Assembly: GCA_963727575.1 (NCBI GenBank) | Contig: CAVSIA010000027.1 | Location: 124,001-188,000, forward strand | Origin: JAHQVI01 sp963727575 | GTDB taxonomy: Bacteria > Pseudomonadota > Alphaproteobacteria > Rhizobiales > Rhodomicrobiaceae | Direction: 5' to 3' | Length of the DNA stretch: 64,000 bases | Shown here: positions 1-8,867 of the stretch, in pieces | How positions within the stretch are numbered: the stretch's first letter is position 1 | Layout of the letters: each line of letters opens with the position of its first letter | Translations under genes and position numbers: made by a program | The notes under the pieces: generated by a model | The model's input: only the letters and a program-made list of their open reading frames with translations | Database searches by the model: none | What the model was told of the DNA's origin: nothing

Positions 1-2
1 CG

Positions 3-245
3 GGCGACGCGCATTTCTGGAGCCGGTCGCGCGGCAAGCTGTGGCGCAAGGGCGAGACCAGCGGCAATGTGCTGCGCATCCGTGAAATCCTGACCGATTG
101 CGATCAGGATTGCCTGGTGCTCAAGGTCGAGATCGGCGGGGACAAGGCCGCCTGCCATACCGGGCGAGCCTCGTGTTTCTACCGGCGCGTCGAGCCTGTG
201 ACCGGCGGGGAGGGGGCTCGGCTGGGCTTTCTCGACCAAAGTTGA
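3..245 (+). CDS. hisI: Phosphoribosyl-AMP cyclohydrolase, 3' part
   Basis: This is the C-terminal 80 residues of HisI, the histidine-pathway enzyme that opens the purine ring of phosphoribosyl-AMP. The reading frame is open from the left edge of the window and ends at a TGA, so the start lies outside. Family signatures are visible in order: HFWSRSRGKLW, then SGN, then TDCDQD (the metal-binding acidic and Cys cluster), then ACHTGRASCFYR with the two zinc-type cysteines. The length after these motifs fits the short monofunctional HisI of proteobacteria, not the HisI-HisE fusion. The next gene is convergent, with its stop 12 bases away. The assignment is firm; only the 5' end is missing. Confidence 0.93.
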   Translation, partial: GDAHFWSRSRGKLWRKGETSGNVLRIREILTDCDQDCLVLKVEIGGDKAACHTGRASCFYRRVEPVTGGEGARLGFLDQS

Positions 246-257
246 ACGCCGCGAGCT

Positions 258-663
258 TTACATGCTTCGCCCGTCGATCTGGGTGATTTTCAGCGCGTCC
301 AGGTCGACGTCGTCGAGGCAGCGGACATTGACCGCGACCATGGCCGTGCCGTCTGGCATGCTTCCCTTCGCGAACGATAGAATTCCGCACGTTGCGCAGA
401 ACAGATGCTGGATGACGTGCTTGTTGAACTGGTATTCGGTGAGGGCGTCCTCGCCGCTCTCTAAATGGAACTGCGACGCCGGGACGAACGTCAGGAGCGA
501 CCCGCGCTTCGTGCAGATCGAGCAATTGCAGGAGATGACCGTCTCGAAGCCGGCTTCGACTTCGTAACGGACCTTTCCGCAATGGCATCCGCCGGCATAT
601 GTCTTTGCTTTTCCGGTCGAGTTCCTGCTTGGCTTCCGATGATTTGGACTGTTTTGAACTCAT
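258..663 (-). CDS. GFA/CENP-V family protein, frameshifted near its start
   Basis: The minus strand encodes a glutathione-dependent formaldehyde-activating (GFA) family protein. The zinc cysteines are in the expected order: GGCHCG, then CNCSICTKRG, then CATCG. The fold is a small zinc-binding beta structure; members activate formaldehyde-glutathione or have unknown substrates, so the substrate here cannot be named. The family-matching frame has no start codon. It runs upstream into a TGA, while the adjacent frame supplies an ATG at 661-663 followed by MSSKQSKSSEAKQELDRKSK. A one-base slip near 605-615, in an A-rich stretch, would join the two into about 134 residues, the usual family length. 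The true start is therefore uncertain. Confidence 0.75.
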
Positions 664-858
664 GTTTTTGGTTCCGTCTTGCTCAAATTTCGTCTCACTG
701 AACGCGAAGTGGGATGCTTCCGGCAAACTTTGGTTTTTCGCGGGACCGTCTTCGAGCGAATGGATAAACCGGTAAAATTCCCACCCGTCTGCAACCAACG
801 TTAAGATAATCCGTTCCTAGATTGATTTGCAGCGATCGATTTCAGAGGTGTGTTTCAT

Positions 859-1611
859 ATGCAGCGCTTCAATTCCGACGGTGTGACGATCGCCTATATC
901 GACGAAGGCGCGGGCGACCCGGTCATGCTCATCCACGGTTTCGCCTCCAACAGCACCGTCAACTGGCGCAACACCAACTGGATCAAGACCCTCAACACCG
1001 CGGGTTTCCGCACCGTCGCCCTCGACAATCGCGGTCATGGGCACAGCGACAAGCTCTACGAGCCGGAGGACTACAGCGCCGACATCATGGCGGAGGATGT
1101 GCGCCGCCTGATGGATCACCTGAACATCGAGCGCGCCGACTTGGTCGGCTTTTCCATGGGCGCGCGGATTGCGGCGTTTCTTGCCATCGCTCATCCCGAT
1201 CGGGTGCGCAGCCTTGTCTTCAGCGGTCTCGGCATCAATATGGTGCGCGGATTGGGCGGTGCGGAGCCGATTGCCGCCGCTCTGTTGACGCCGAACGCCG
1301 AGGACGTGAAGAGCGACGCCGCGCGCAGCTTCCGGGTTTTCGCCGATCAGACCAAGAGCGACCGGCGCGCGCTGGCCGCCTGCATCCGGTCTTCGCGCGG
1401 CAAGGTGACGGCGGAGGATCTGGCGAAGATCCGCTGTCCCGTCCTGATCGCCGTCGGCACCGACGACGTGATCGGCGGATCCGGCGCCGAGCTGGCCGCC
1501 CTCATTCCCGGCGCGGAGCATGTCGACATCGTCGGCCGCGACCACATGAAGAGCGTCGGCGACCTCAGTCACAAGAAGGCCGTGGTCGATTTTCTTTCGC
1601 GACGTCCGTAG
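859..1611 (+). CDS. Alpha/beta hydrolase
   Basis: A 250-residue alpha/beta hydrolase fold protein, probably cytoplasmic because no signal peptide is present. The oxyanion-hole motif HGF is near residue 26. The nucleophile elbow GFSMGA places the catalytic Ser at residue 99. The acid is in GTDD and the catalytic His is in GRDHMKS near the C-terminus. Substrates in this family (esters, lactones, epoxides, C-C bonds) cannot be told from sequence. An in-frame GTG lies at 850, but the AGAGG ribosome-binding site at 844-848 is correctly spaced only for the ATG at 859, so I use that start. The gene stands alone, divergent from the GFA gene and convergent with ilvH. Confidence 0.9.
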   Translation: MQRFNSDGVTIAYIDEGAGDPVMLIHGFASNSTVNWRNTNWIKTLNTAGFRTVALDNRGHGHSDKLYEPEDYSADIMAEDVRRLMDHLNIERADLVGFSMGARIAAFLAIAHPDRVRSLVFSGLGINMVRGLGGAEPIAAALLTPNAEDVKSDAARSFRVFADQTKSDRRALAACIRSSRGKVTAEDLAKIRCPVLIAVGTDDVIGGSGAELAALIPGAEHVDIVGRDHMKSVGDLSHKKAVVDFLSRRP

Positions 1612-1689
1612 CGCAGGTTTCGAAAACTTACAGGATCGCGTTCGCGACGTGCGGGCCTGCATCGGAACGCAGGTCCGGCCGGCGCCGCC

Positions 1690-2205
1690 TTACATCGAGT
1701 CGCCGCCGCGCGTGATCGCCGCCACGCCCGTCCGCGACACCTCGATGAGCCCGAGCGGCTGCATCAGCGAAATGAACTGATCGATCTTCGACACCCGGCC
1801 GGTGATCTCGAAGACGAAATGCTCGATCGAGGCATCGACCACTTGCGCCCGGAAGGCTTCGGCAAGCCGGAGCGACTCGACGCGCTTTTCGCCGCGCCCG
1901 GCGACCTTCACCAGCGCCAGTTCGCGTGCGATCGGGTTGCCCTGGACGGTCAGGTCCGTAACCCGGTGGACGGGCACCAGCCTCTCGAGCTGGTTGCGGA
2001 TCTGCTCGATCACCATCGGGGAACCGGTGGTGACGATGGTGAACCGGGAAAGATGTTTCTCCTGGATCACCTCCGAAACAGTCAGCGAGTCGATGTTGTA
2101 GCCGCGCCCGGAGAAAAGGCCGATGACCCGCGCCATGACGCCGGGCTCGTTGTCGGCGAGAATGGCCAGCGTGTGCGTTTCGCGTATGTCCTGACGGTCG
2201 CTCAT
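1690..2205 (-). CDS. ilvH: Acetolactate synthase small (regulatory) subunit
   Basis: This 171-residue protein is the regulatory subunit of acetohydroxyacid synthase, which makes acetolactate and acetohydroxybutyrate for valine, leucine and isoleucine synthesis. The N-terminal ACT domain is visible: HTLAILADNEPGVMARV, then GLFSGRGYNIDSL. It binds valine for feedback inhibition in characterised homologues. The C-terminal ACT-like half follows (LALVKV, then ITGRVSKIDQF). Length is typical for the family. The gene lies 49 bases downstream of ilvB on the same strand and is surely co-transcribed with it. No lesion is visible. Confidence 0.96.
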   Translation of the reverse strand: MSDRQDIRETHTLAILADNEPGVMARVIGLFSGRGYNIDSLTVSEVIQEKHLSRFTIVTTGSPMVIEQIRNQLERLVPVHRVTDLTVQGNPIARELALVKVAGRGEKRVESLRLAEAFRAQVVDASIEHFVFEITGRVSKIDQFISLMQPLGLIEVSRTGVAAITRGGDSM

Positions 2206-2254
2206 GGTGGTGTCCGATGCTGTTCGTGCGTGGAAGGTGCAGGCCGAGGACCGG

Positions 2255-4022
2255 CTAAACCATCACCTTGCCTTCTTCGGAGACGGTGTATTCGATGTCG
2301 TCGTCCTGGAAATCCTCAGCCAGCAGCATCTCGTGATGCGCCGCTCCCGACGGGATCATCGGGAAGCAGTTGGCCAGCTTGTGCACGCGGCAGTCGAACA
2401 CCACCGGCTTCGGCGTGTCGATCATCTCCTTGATCAGATCGTCCAGTTCGCCGGGTTTGTCCGCGCGCAGACCGACGCAATGATAGGCTTCGGCAAGCTT
2501 GACGAAGTCCGGCAGCGAGTGGGTGTAGGAGTGCGAATAGCGCCCGCCATGCAGCAACTCCTGCCACTGGCGCACCATGCCCATATATTCGTTGTTCAGG
2601 ATGAAGATCTTCACCGGCAGCTTGTGCTGAACGGCGGTGGACAGCTCCTGGATCGTCATCAGCGCGGACGCCTCGCCGGCAATATCGATGACGAGCGACT
2701 GCGGGTGCGCCGTCTGTACGCCGATGGCCGCGGGAATGCCGTATCCCATCGTGCCGAGGCCGCCCGACGTCATCCAGCGATTGGGCTGCATGAACTTGAA
2801 ATACTGCGCCGCCCACATCTGATGCTGGCCGACCTCGGTGGTGATGTAGACGTCCTTGGTCCTTGGTCAGCTCATAGAGCCGCTCGATCGCATATTGCGG
2901 CATGATGACGTCGGAGCGGTTCTTGTAATTCAGCGAATTGCGGCCGCGCCATTCCTCGATCTGGCCCCACCATTTCTTCAATGCCGGCTTGTCGACCTGC
3001 GGCGCGCGGGCCCGCCAGATGCGGATCATCTCCTCCAGCACATGCGCACAGTCGCCGATGATCGGCAGATCGACCTTCACCGTCTTGTTGATCGAGGACG
3101 GGTCGATGTCGATGTGGATCTTCTTCGAATCCGGCGAGAAAGCGTCGAGGCGCCCGGTGATGCGGTCGTCGAAGCGCGAGCCGATGGCGATCATCACGTC
3201 GCACTGGCTCATCGCCAGATTGGCTTCGTAGGTGCCGTGCATCCCAAGCATTCCGAGCCATTTCTGGTCGTCGGCGGGAAACGCGCCCAGCCCCATCAGC
3301 GTGGAGGTGATCGGAAAGCCGGTCAGATCGACCAGTTCGCGCAGGAGCTGGCTCGCCGCGGGGCCGGAATTGATGATGCCGCCGCCGGTATAGAATAACG
3401 GCCGCTTGGCACCGGCCATCAGATCGACCGCTTCGCGGATGGCGTTGGCATTGCCCTTCAGCTGCGGGCGATAGGTCTTGTGCACGACGCGGCTCGGGCC
3501 GACATAGGTGCCCTTGGCGAATTGAACGTCCTTGGGAATATCGACGACGACCGGACCGGGCCGGCCGCTGCGCGCGACGTAAAACGCCTCGTGCAGGACC
3601 CGGGCGAGATCGTTCACGTCGCGGACGAGATAGTTATGCTTGGTGCAGGGGCGCGTGATGCCGACCGTGTCGCATTCCTGGAACGCGTCGCTGCCGATCA
3701 TATGCGTGGCAACCTGGCCGGTGAGGCAGACGAGCGGGATGGAATCCATCAGCGCGTCGGTCAGCCCGGTCACGGCATTGGTCGCGCCGGGGCCCGACGT
3801 AACCAGCAGCACGCCGACCTTGCCCGTCGAGCGCGCATAGCCTTCGGCCGCGTGCGCGGCGCCCTGCTCATGGCGTACGAGCACGTGACGGACGCGGTTC
3901 TGCTTGAACAATTCGTCATAGATCGGCAGCACCGCGCCGCCGGGATAGCCGAAGATATCTTCGACACCCTGATCGGCAAGGGCCTCCAGGACGATTTCCG
4001 CACCAGTCATCATGCGAGCCAT
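2255..4022 (-). CDS. ilvB: Acetolactate synthase large (catalytic) subunit, one frameshift
   Basis: The ThDP-dependent catalytic subunit of acetohydroxyacid synthase, about 589 residues once the break is repaired. The N-terminal ThDP-binding domain (GYPGGAVLPIYDEL, then RHEQGAAHAAEGYAR) starts at the ATG at 4022. The central FAD-associated domain follows (YTGGGI, then GMLGMHGTYEANLAM). The C-terminal ThDP domain contains GGLGTMGYGIPAAIG and the metal-binding stretch IDIAGEASALM...NNEYMGMVRQW. The frame breaks near 2862, where AAGGACCAAGGACG carries one C more than the AAGGACAAGGACG needed for TKDKDVYITTEVG. Both halves match the family without other damage, so a sequencing error is likely. 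It forms an operon with ilvH, and a hairpin lies in its 5' leader. Confidence 0.95.
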
Positions 4023-4072
4023 CGCTCAACTCCTAACTTCGCTAGCAGCGCTCGTTCGGCATCGGCTTTTGC

Positions 4073-4112
4073 ACAAGAAAAGGCCTTGCCCAGCTAAATT
4101 TGAGGCAAGGCC
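4073..4112 (-). terminator. Hairpin plus T-tract in the ilvB leader: attenuator or miaA terminator
   Basis: On the minus strand a perfect 9-bp stem (GGCCTTGCC at 4112-4104 and GGCAAGGCC at 4090-4082) closes a 13-base loop and is followed directly by TTTTCTTG. This is the form of an intrinsic terminator. It lies about 94 bases after the miaA stop and only about 50 bases before the ilvB ATG. That leaves little room for a separate ilvB promoter, so it could work as an attenuator of the ilv operon. I see no leader peptide rich in Leu, Val or Ile codons, so the mechanism is open. Confidence 0.7.
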
Positions 4113-4205
4113 GCTGCTCTTGTCCAACAGATAAAACGCAGGGAGGTTAGGCGTCAATCAAATAAGCGCACGAAAATGGACGTTTTTGCGGTGCATTTTT
4201 TGCAT

Positions 4206-5108
4206 TTATTGCTTTATATGGCGTTTCCACGAAATCATATTGCTTCTCGCCCATGTCATTTGCCGTTTGGCATATCGTCGCGTCTCTGTTTTCGCTTGCG
4301 CAAGCGCTGCGTCCCAATCGAGCAGCCCGTCGAGAAAGCCAGGAACGGGCGGACGCCGACCGCCCGCATCAGCGGAAGCGAGGGATCGAGGTGCAGATCG
4401 CGCAGATGCCGGACTTCGTCGAGCGCGCCCGCCGACGCCATCGCATCGAACCGGCCGTCGCAGCGCGCGTAAAGCGTCTCCCGCGCGGCGGGCAGACGTA
4501 GATGAGGCTCGCGCTCCTCCTGGCGGATCAGCGGCGTGCCGGCGATCTTCTGCCAGTCGAGCAGTGATTGGCCGCGTCGCGTCGAGAACTTCAAGCGCAC
4601 GGACGATGCGCTGCCGGTCGGATGGCGCGGATGCCGTTCGCCATGGCCGGATCGCGCTCGCCAAGCACCGTCATGAAGCGCTGCGCTGCCGCTTGCAGCC
4701 GCCTCGGCGCGCCAATGCTCCCGGATCGCCTCGGGGATCTCCGGCACCGGAGACAGGCCCTCCAGCAGCGCCTTGAAATACAGCCCCGTGCCGCCCGACG
4801 ATGACCGAGCGGCGGCCCGCCCGTCCGCGTCTCCGCTAATGAGCGGCGCGACGTCGCCGAGCCAGGCGGCGACGGAATAGGGCTCCGACGCCGGTCGAAA
4901 ACCGTACAGCCGATGCGGCAGCGCGGCTTCATCCACATCGCTCGGCCGCGCCGTCAGAATGCGCAATTCCTTGTAGACCTGCATGGAGTCGGCATTGACC
5001 ACGATGCCGCCCTGGTCGCGCGCAATACTTGCGGCGAGAGCGGACTTGCCGCTCGCGGTCGGTCCTGCGATAAGGGTAAAATGACGTTTCTGGCTTCGGC
5101 CCTGTCAT
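4206..5108 (-). CDS. miaA: tRNA dimethylallyltransferase, multiply frameshifted
   Basis: MiaA adds a dimethylallyl group to A37 of tRNAs that read UNN codons. Pieces of one protein lie in all three minus frames. The P-loop IAGPTASGKSAL is followed by VVNADSMQVYKEL, then VGGTGLYFKALL, then PSDRQRIVRALEVLDAT (the tRNA-contact region), then RRYAKRQMTW at the C-terminus. At least six small indels are needed to join them, near 5094 (a T run), 4800-4825 (two compensating), 4680, 4640-4570 and about 4330. The best start is the ATG at 5106-5108, which gives MTGPKPETSF before the P-loop if one T of the TTTT run is removed. The serB start is only 23 bases away on the other strand. The density of indels is the highest in the window; error is more likely than decay, but this cannot be proved here. 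Confidence 0.85.
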
Positions 5109-5131
5109 TGGCAAAGGGCGATTTATTCGCA

Positions 5132-6032
5132 ATGTCTCACGTTATAACACTTATCGGCGCAACCGGTGCTCATGATGCCGTGGCCGAGGGCGCGCAGGAT
5201 CTCGTCGTCGCCATCAAGGCAGCCATCCTCCGGTCTGGCTGTCGCCGCGAGGCGTGCGACATCGTCTTCGCCCAGCCGATGCCCGAGCGCTCGGCGACGC
5301 GCAGGTGGCGGTCGATGCGATCCCGGCAAACGCCCCGATCGACAGCTATATTCAGCCTGTCGAGGGACGGCGCAAGCGAATACTGGTCGCCGACATGGAT
5401 TTCGACGATCATTCAGCAGGAGTGCCTCGACGAAGTCGCGGCCGCTGCGGGGATCGGGCAGAAGATCGCGGCGATCACCGAGCGCGCCATGCGCGGCGAG
5501 CTGGTGTTCGAGGATGCGCTGCGGGAGACGCATTGCGCTGCTGCACGGCTTTCCCGAGGCGAGTCTGCAGGAGGTGCTCGACCGGCAGATCGAGCTGACG
5601 CCGGGCGCGCAGGCGCTGACGGCGACGATGCGGGCGCAATGGCGGCCGTGCTGTCCTCGTTTCCGGCGGCTTTACCTTCTTCACCAGCGCGATTGCGCAA
5701 GCGCGCCGGCTTCAACGTCGATTACGCCAATCGTTTCGTATTCGAGGACGGTGCGCTGACCGGCGTCGCCGATCCGATCCTCGGCCGCGACGCCAAGGTC
5801 GAGGCGATGGAGAAAGAGGCGAAGAGCATCGGTATCGGCCTTGAATGAAGTCATCGCCGTCGGCGACGGCGCAAATGACCTGGCCATGCTCAAGGCCGCG
5901 GGGCTCGGCGTCGCGTTCCACGCCAAGCCGGTGGTCGCCGCCGAGGCCAAGGTCAGCATCGACCATAGCGACCTCACCGCGCTGCTTTTCCTTCAGGGCT
6001 ATCGTTCGGTTGATTTCCAGACCAAGCTATAG
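5132..6032 (+). CDS. serB: Phosphoserine phosphatase, multiply frameshifted
   Basis: SerB is the last step of serine synthesis, a HAD-superfamily phosphatase. The start MSHVITLIGAT is at 5132, and an N-terminal ACT-like region runs to about 5370. The HAD motifs are spread over frames: ILVADMD (motif I; the second nucleophilic Asp region is shifted), then STIIQQECLDEVAAAAG, then VLVSGGFTFF (motif II), then VGDGANDLAMLKAAGLGVAFHAKP (motifs III and IV) and the end LQGYRSVDFQTKL. At least five indels between about 5185 and 5850 break the frame. Joined, the protein is about 300 residues, normal for alphaproteobacterial SerB. It is divergent from miaA and 13 bases upstream of ugd, with which it may be co-transcribed. 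Confidence 0.88.
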
Positions 6033-6045
6033 GGGTCACATTCCA

Positions 6046-7369
6046 GTGAATATTTGCATGATCGGGGCAGGCTATGTTGGCCTAGTGTCTGCCGTATGCT
6101 TTTCCGAATTCGGCTGGACCGTCAATTGCGTCGACAAGGACGCCGACAAGATCGATCGGCTGCGGCGCGGCGATATCCCGATATACGAGCCGGGCCTTGA
6201 GGAATTGCTCGCGCGCAATGCCGAAAAAGGGCGGATCAATTTCTTCACCGACATCGCCGAGCCGGTCAAGCAGGCCGACCTGATCTTCCTCGCGGTCGGA
6301 ACGCCGATGCGGCGCGGCGACGGTTATGCCGATCTGAGCTACGTCTATTCCGCCGTTCAGGAGATCGCCCCGCATCTGAACGGCTTCACGGTAATCACCA
6401 CGAAGTCGACGGTGCCGGTCGGCACGAGCCGGGAGATCGAGCGCCGCGTGCGCGCCGTGCGCCCTGACGCGGAATTCGCCGTCTGCTCGAACCCGGAATT
6501 CCTGCGCGAAGGATCGGCGATCCGCGACTTCACCCATCCGGACCGCGTGCTGGTCGGCGTCGACGACGAGCGCGCCCGCGAAGTCATGGAACGGGTCTAT
6601 GAGCCGCTTCGGCTGCGCAATGCGCCGATTCTGTTCACCAGCCGGGAGTTGGCGGAGCTGGCCAAATACGCCGCAAACGCATTTCTCGCGATGAAGATCA
6701 GCTTCATCAACGAGATCTCGGACCTGTGCGACGAGGTCGGCGCCAATGTGCAGGAAGTGGCCCATGCGATCGGCTCCGATAGGCGTATCGGCGACAAGTT
6801 CCTGCATCCCGGTCCCGGCTATGGCGGCTCGTGCTTTCCCGAAGGACGTATCCGCGCTGATCCGGACGGCGCGCGAGGCGCGTTCGCCGATCACGCTGAT
6901 CGAGCAGGTCGAGAAGGTGAACGTTGAGCGCAAGATCGCCATGGCGGCGCGGATCGAGAAGGCCGCCGGCGGCAGCGTGCGCGACAAGACCATCGCGGCG
7001 TTCGGCGTCACCTTCAAACCGAACACCGACGATATGCGCGATGCGCCGAGCCTCGTCATCCTGCCGCTGCTCGCCGAGCGCGGCGCGACGATCAGGGCCT
7101 ACGATCCGCAAGGGCGCAAGCAGGCCGAGCCGCTGCTGCCGGGTGTCGAATGGTGCGGAAGCGCGCTGGAGGCGGCGAAGAACGCCGACCTTGCCGTGGT
7201 GCTGACCGAGTGGAACGAGTTCCGCGCGCTCGACCTGCGCCAGCTTCGGAAGGTGATGCGAGGCGAGGCGCTGGTCGATCTTCGCAACGTGTTCCGGCCG
7301 GATCACGCGCGGCAATGCGGGTTCAGCTATTCGAGCATCGGGCGACCGGACGCCGATGCGGAGGCCTGA
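6046..7369 (+). CDS. ugd: UDP-glucose 6-dehydrogenase, one frameshift
   Basis: The enzyme oxidises UDP-glucose to UDP-glucuronate with two NAD+, supplying sugars for exopolysaccharide or LPS. The GTG start at 6046 has AGGGGT eight bases before it. The Rossmann motif MIGAGYVGLV is at the N-terminus. CSNPEFLREGSAI and the lysine-containing LAKYAANAFLAMKISFINE follow in the middle. The catalytic Cys is in PGPGYGGSCFP, and TFKPNTDDMRDAP lies in the C-terminal UDP-binding half. The frame breaks at about 6838, where CTTTCCCGAAGG has one C too many for CFPKDV. Repaired length is about 440 residues. A variant IGSDRRIG replaces the usual IGMDGRIG; whether this is real or another error is unclear. Confidence 0.93.
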
Positions 7370-7408
7370 GGTCCGCAGGAACCCCGGCCCCGCGCCGTCT
7401 TTGGTCGC

Positions 7409-7427
7409 CCCCGGCCTTGAGCCGGGG
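7409..7427. repeat. GC-rich intergenic palindrome
   Basis: CCCCGGC and GCCGGGG (7409-7415 and 7421-7427) form a 7-bp stem around CTTGA in the 78-base gap between two convergent genes. It resembles the first arm of the longer intergenic repeat at 12543-12646. It could help stop transcription from both sides, but it lacks a T-tract. Confidence 0.55.
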
Positions 7428-7447
7428 CTCGATCACCTCGCTGCCGC

Positions 7448-8314
7448 TCAATGCGCCGTCCCCGGCCAGTTGCTGGGCGTCCAGTCATGTCTGCGTCGGG
7501 TGGGACGCTCCTCGGCGTAGCGCTCTCTGACGACCCGCCTTGCCGCTGACTTTCGGCTGCGCAGCTTGGACTCCGCGATCTGGGGTGTCTCCGCGGCGAG
7601 CGACAGGTCCGCGTCCGCATCGGTGCTGGCGAGGCGTTGGCCCTGCATCCACGGCGGCAGATAATCAGCGGCTTCGTCTGTGGCCTGACCCTTCCGCGCG
7701 CCCGCATTCGACGCAATGGCGCAAGCCTTGCCCTGCGCTCCGCCCGAGCAACTCTGCTCGCACAGCCCTTGCGGTGCGGCGCGCAGCGCGGTCACCAGTT
7801 CCGCCGTCGGCCTCTCCGTCCAATTTCCCGAGATCCGCTCATTGAAGGTTCTCACCGCCGCGCGGCTTTTCGGCCCCCACAGGCCGTCGACCTTGGCGCC
7901 GTAGCAGCCGAGCCGCACGAGTTCGCGCTGGGTGGTCGAGGTCAGGTCCATCAGCGACAGCTTGCCGACCGCTGGATCGATCTCGACGGCGCTTGCCGAT
8001 GTCGGGATGTGAGCTGGGGCGAATTCCTCCGCATCCGCATGGACCGTCGCGGCGATCGCCTTGTCGCGCTCGGCAATTTGCGTCACCGTCTTGCCGCTGC
8101 CGTCGGCCGGCTCGTCCTCCAGCGCCCTGAACTCCGCTTCCAGCCGCGCGTCCCACTCTGCCCGCTTGGCGGCTACGGCCGCCATCTCCCGCGCATCGCC
8201 GGAAGCGCTCGCCGCCCCGGCTGAGATGTCGGCGGTTTTCGCCGGCCGTTCGAAAGCGACGTAGGCCAAAGCCGATAGAGACAGGATGAAGACGATAACG
8301 GCAAACCGGCGCAT
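7448..8314 (-). CDS. Membrane-anchored peptidoglycan-binding-domain protein
   Basis: A 288-residue protein with one N-terminal hydrophobic segment (residues 4-21), probably an uncleaved anchor or signal. A charged Ala/Glu-rich stretch (40-100) follows, perhaps helical. A PG_binding_1-type repeat lies at about 126-165 (QRELVRLGCYGAKVDGLWGPKSR), the three-helix fold that holds peptidoglycan. The C-terminal 90 residues are basic and low in complexity. No catalytic domain is recognisable, so the protein probably localises something to the wall or scaffolds there. Two cysteine pairs around residues 137 and 185-195 could form disulfides in the periplasm. The gene is monocistronic, convergent with ugd, and the frame is intact. 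Confidence 0.75.
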   Translation of the reverse strand: MRRFAVIVFILSLSALAYVAFERPAKTADISAGAASASGDAREMAAVAAKRAEWDARLEAEFRALEDEPADGSGKTVTQIAERDKAIAATVHADAEEFAPAHIPTSASAVEIDPAVGKLSLMDLTSTTQRELVRLGCYGAKVDGLWGPKSRAAVRTFNERISGNWTERPTAELVTALRAAPQGLCEQSCSGGAQGKACAIASNAGARKGQATDEAADYLPPWMQGQRLASTDADADLSLAAETPQIAESKLRSRKSAARRVVRERYAEERPTRRRHDWTPSNWPGTAH

Positions 8315-8867
8315 GTCGCACTCCTCTTACTCGCGGGACGCTGCGAAGACGGACGCGGGTGGCGTTGTGGGGCGCTTCTCACCGGACCGTCGTCGTCGCC
8401 GTTCGAGGCGTTTAAAACCTGTGGGATAAATGTTTGTTTTATCGTGGTCGGTTAACAGCTTATCCCCAATCTTTGCACAATATAAAGCGGCTGTTTCCCT
8501 CACCCGTAACTAGGGATAGTGGGTAAATGTTAAGTTTTCGTTTACCAACGCAAATCAGCTAAAAATCCATGATCGAGGGGGCCATACGCATCGCTGCGTT
8601 CATGCGCGTCCGGCATTCAGACGTTCCTTGCGGCGGAAATGTCCTGGAAGCTGGTGACTCTGCGGGGGCAGATAGTGCATCAAAGCCTGCATGCGCGGCG
8701 AAATAGTGGCCAGATCAGTGCGTGGATAAGTCTGCACGGAGTCCCGTGCAGACGAGCGTTTGTGTCGTGCTCGCGGGGCCTCGCGAGCGCCGCGCATCGT
8801 TCTGTTCTCAATGCCCTCTCGAAGGACCAGAGCCCGTCAAGTGGCCGAACGACAGAAGGGGGCAGTT
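8315..8867. other. 553-base non-coding region with AT-rich core and DnaA-box-like motifs
   Basis: No credible gene is seen between the divergent genes at 8314 and 8868. The stretch 8410-8570 is clearly richer in A and T than its surroundings. It holds TTATCCCCA (8460-8468), which matches 8 of 9 bases of the E. coli DnaA box. Another 8-of-9 match, TTATCCACG, lies on the minus strand at 8721-8729, directly next to a perfect hairpin (8730-8753). It must contain the promoters of both flanking genes. Any link to replication is speculative. Confidence 0.5.
8730..8753. other. Perfect 10-bp inverted repeat upstream of the winged-helix membrane protein
   Basis: GTCTGCACGG and CCGTGCAGAC face each other across AGTC, 114 bases before the start codon at 8868. 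There is no T-tract, so it does not look like a terminator. It could be an operator for a dimeric regulator or an RNA hairpin in the 5' leader. Confidence 0.6.

Noticed and set aside
121..798. A 225-codon minus-strand frame across the GFA gene
   Set aside because: Most of it is out of frame with the GFA cysteine motifs. Only its stretch from 663 to about 610 may belong to the real protein.
817..1662. A 281-codon minus-strand frame opposite the alpha/beta hydrolase
   Set aside because: The plus-strand protein has all hydrolase motifs. The minus frame is rich in Arg, Ala, His and Asp, as expected of a shadow.
4158..4196. A 12-codon frame as an ilv leader peptide
   Set aside because: It has only one Val, one Leu and one Ile codon, no ribosome-binding site, and no clear overlap with an antiterminator arm.
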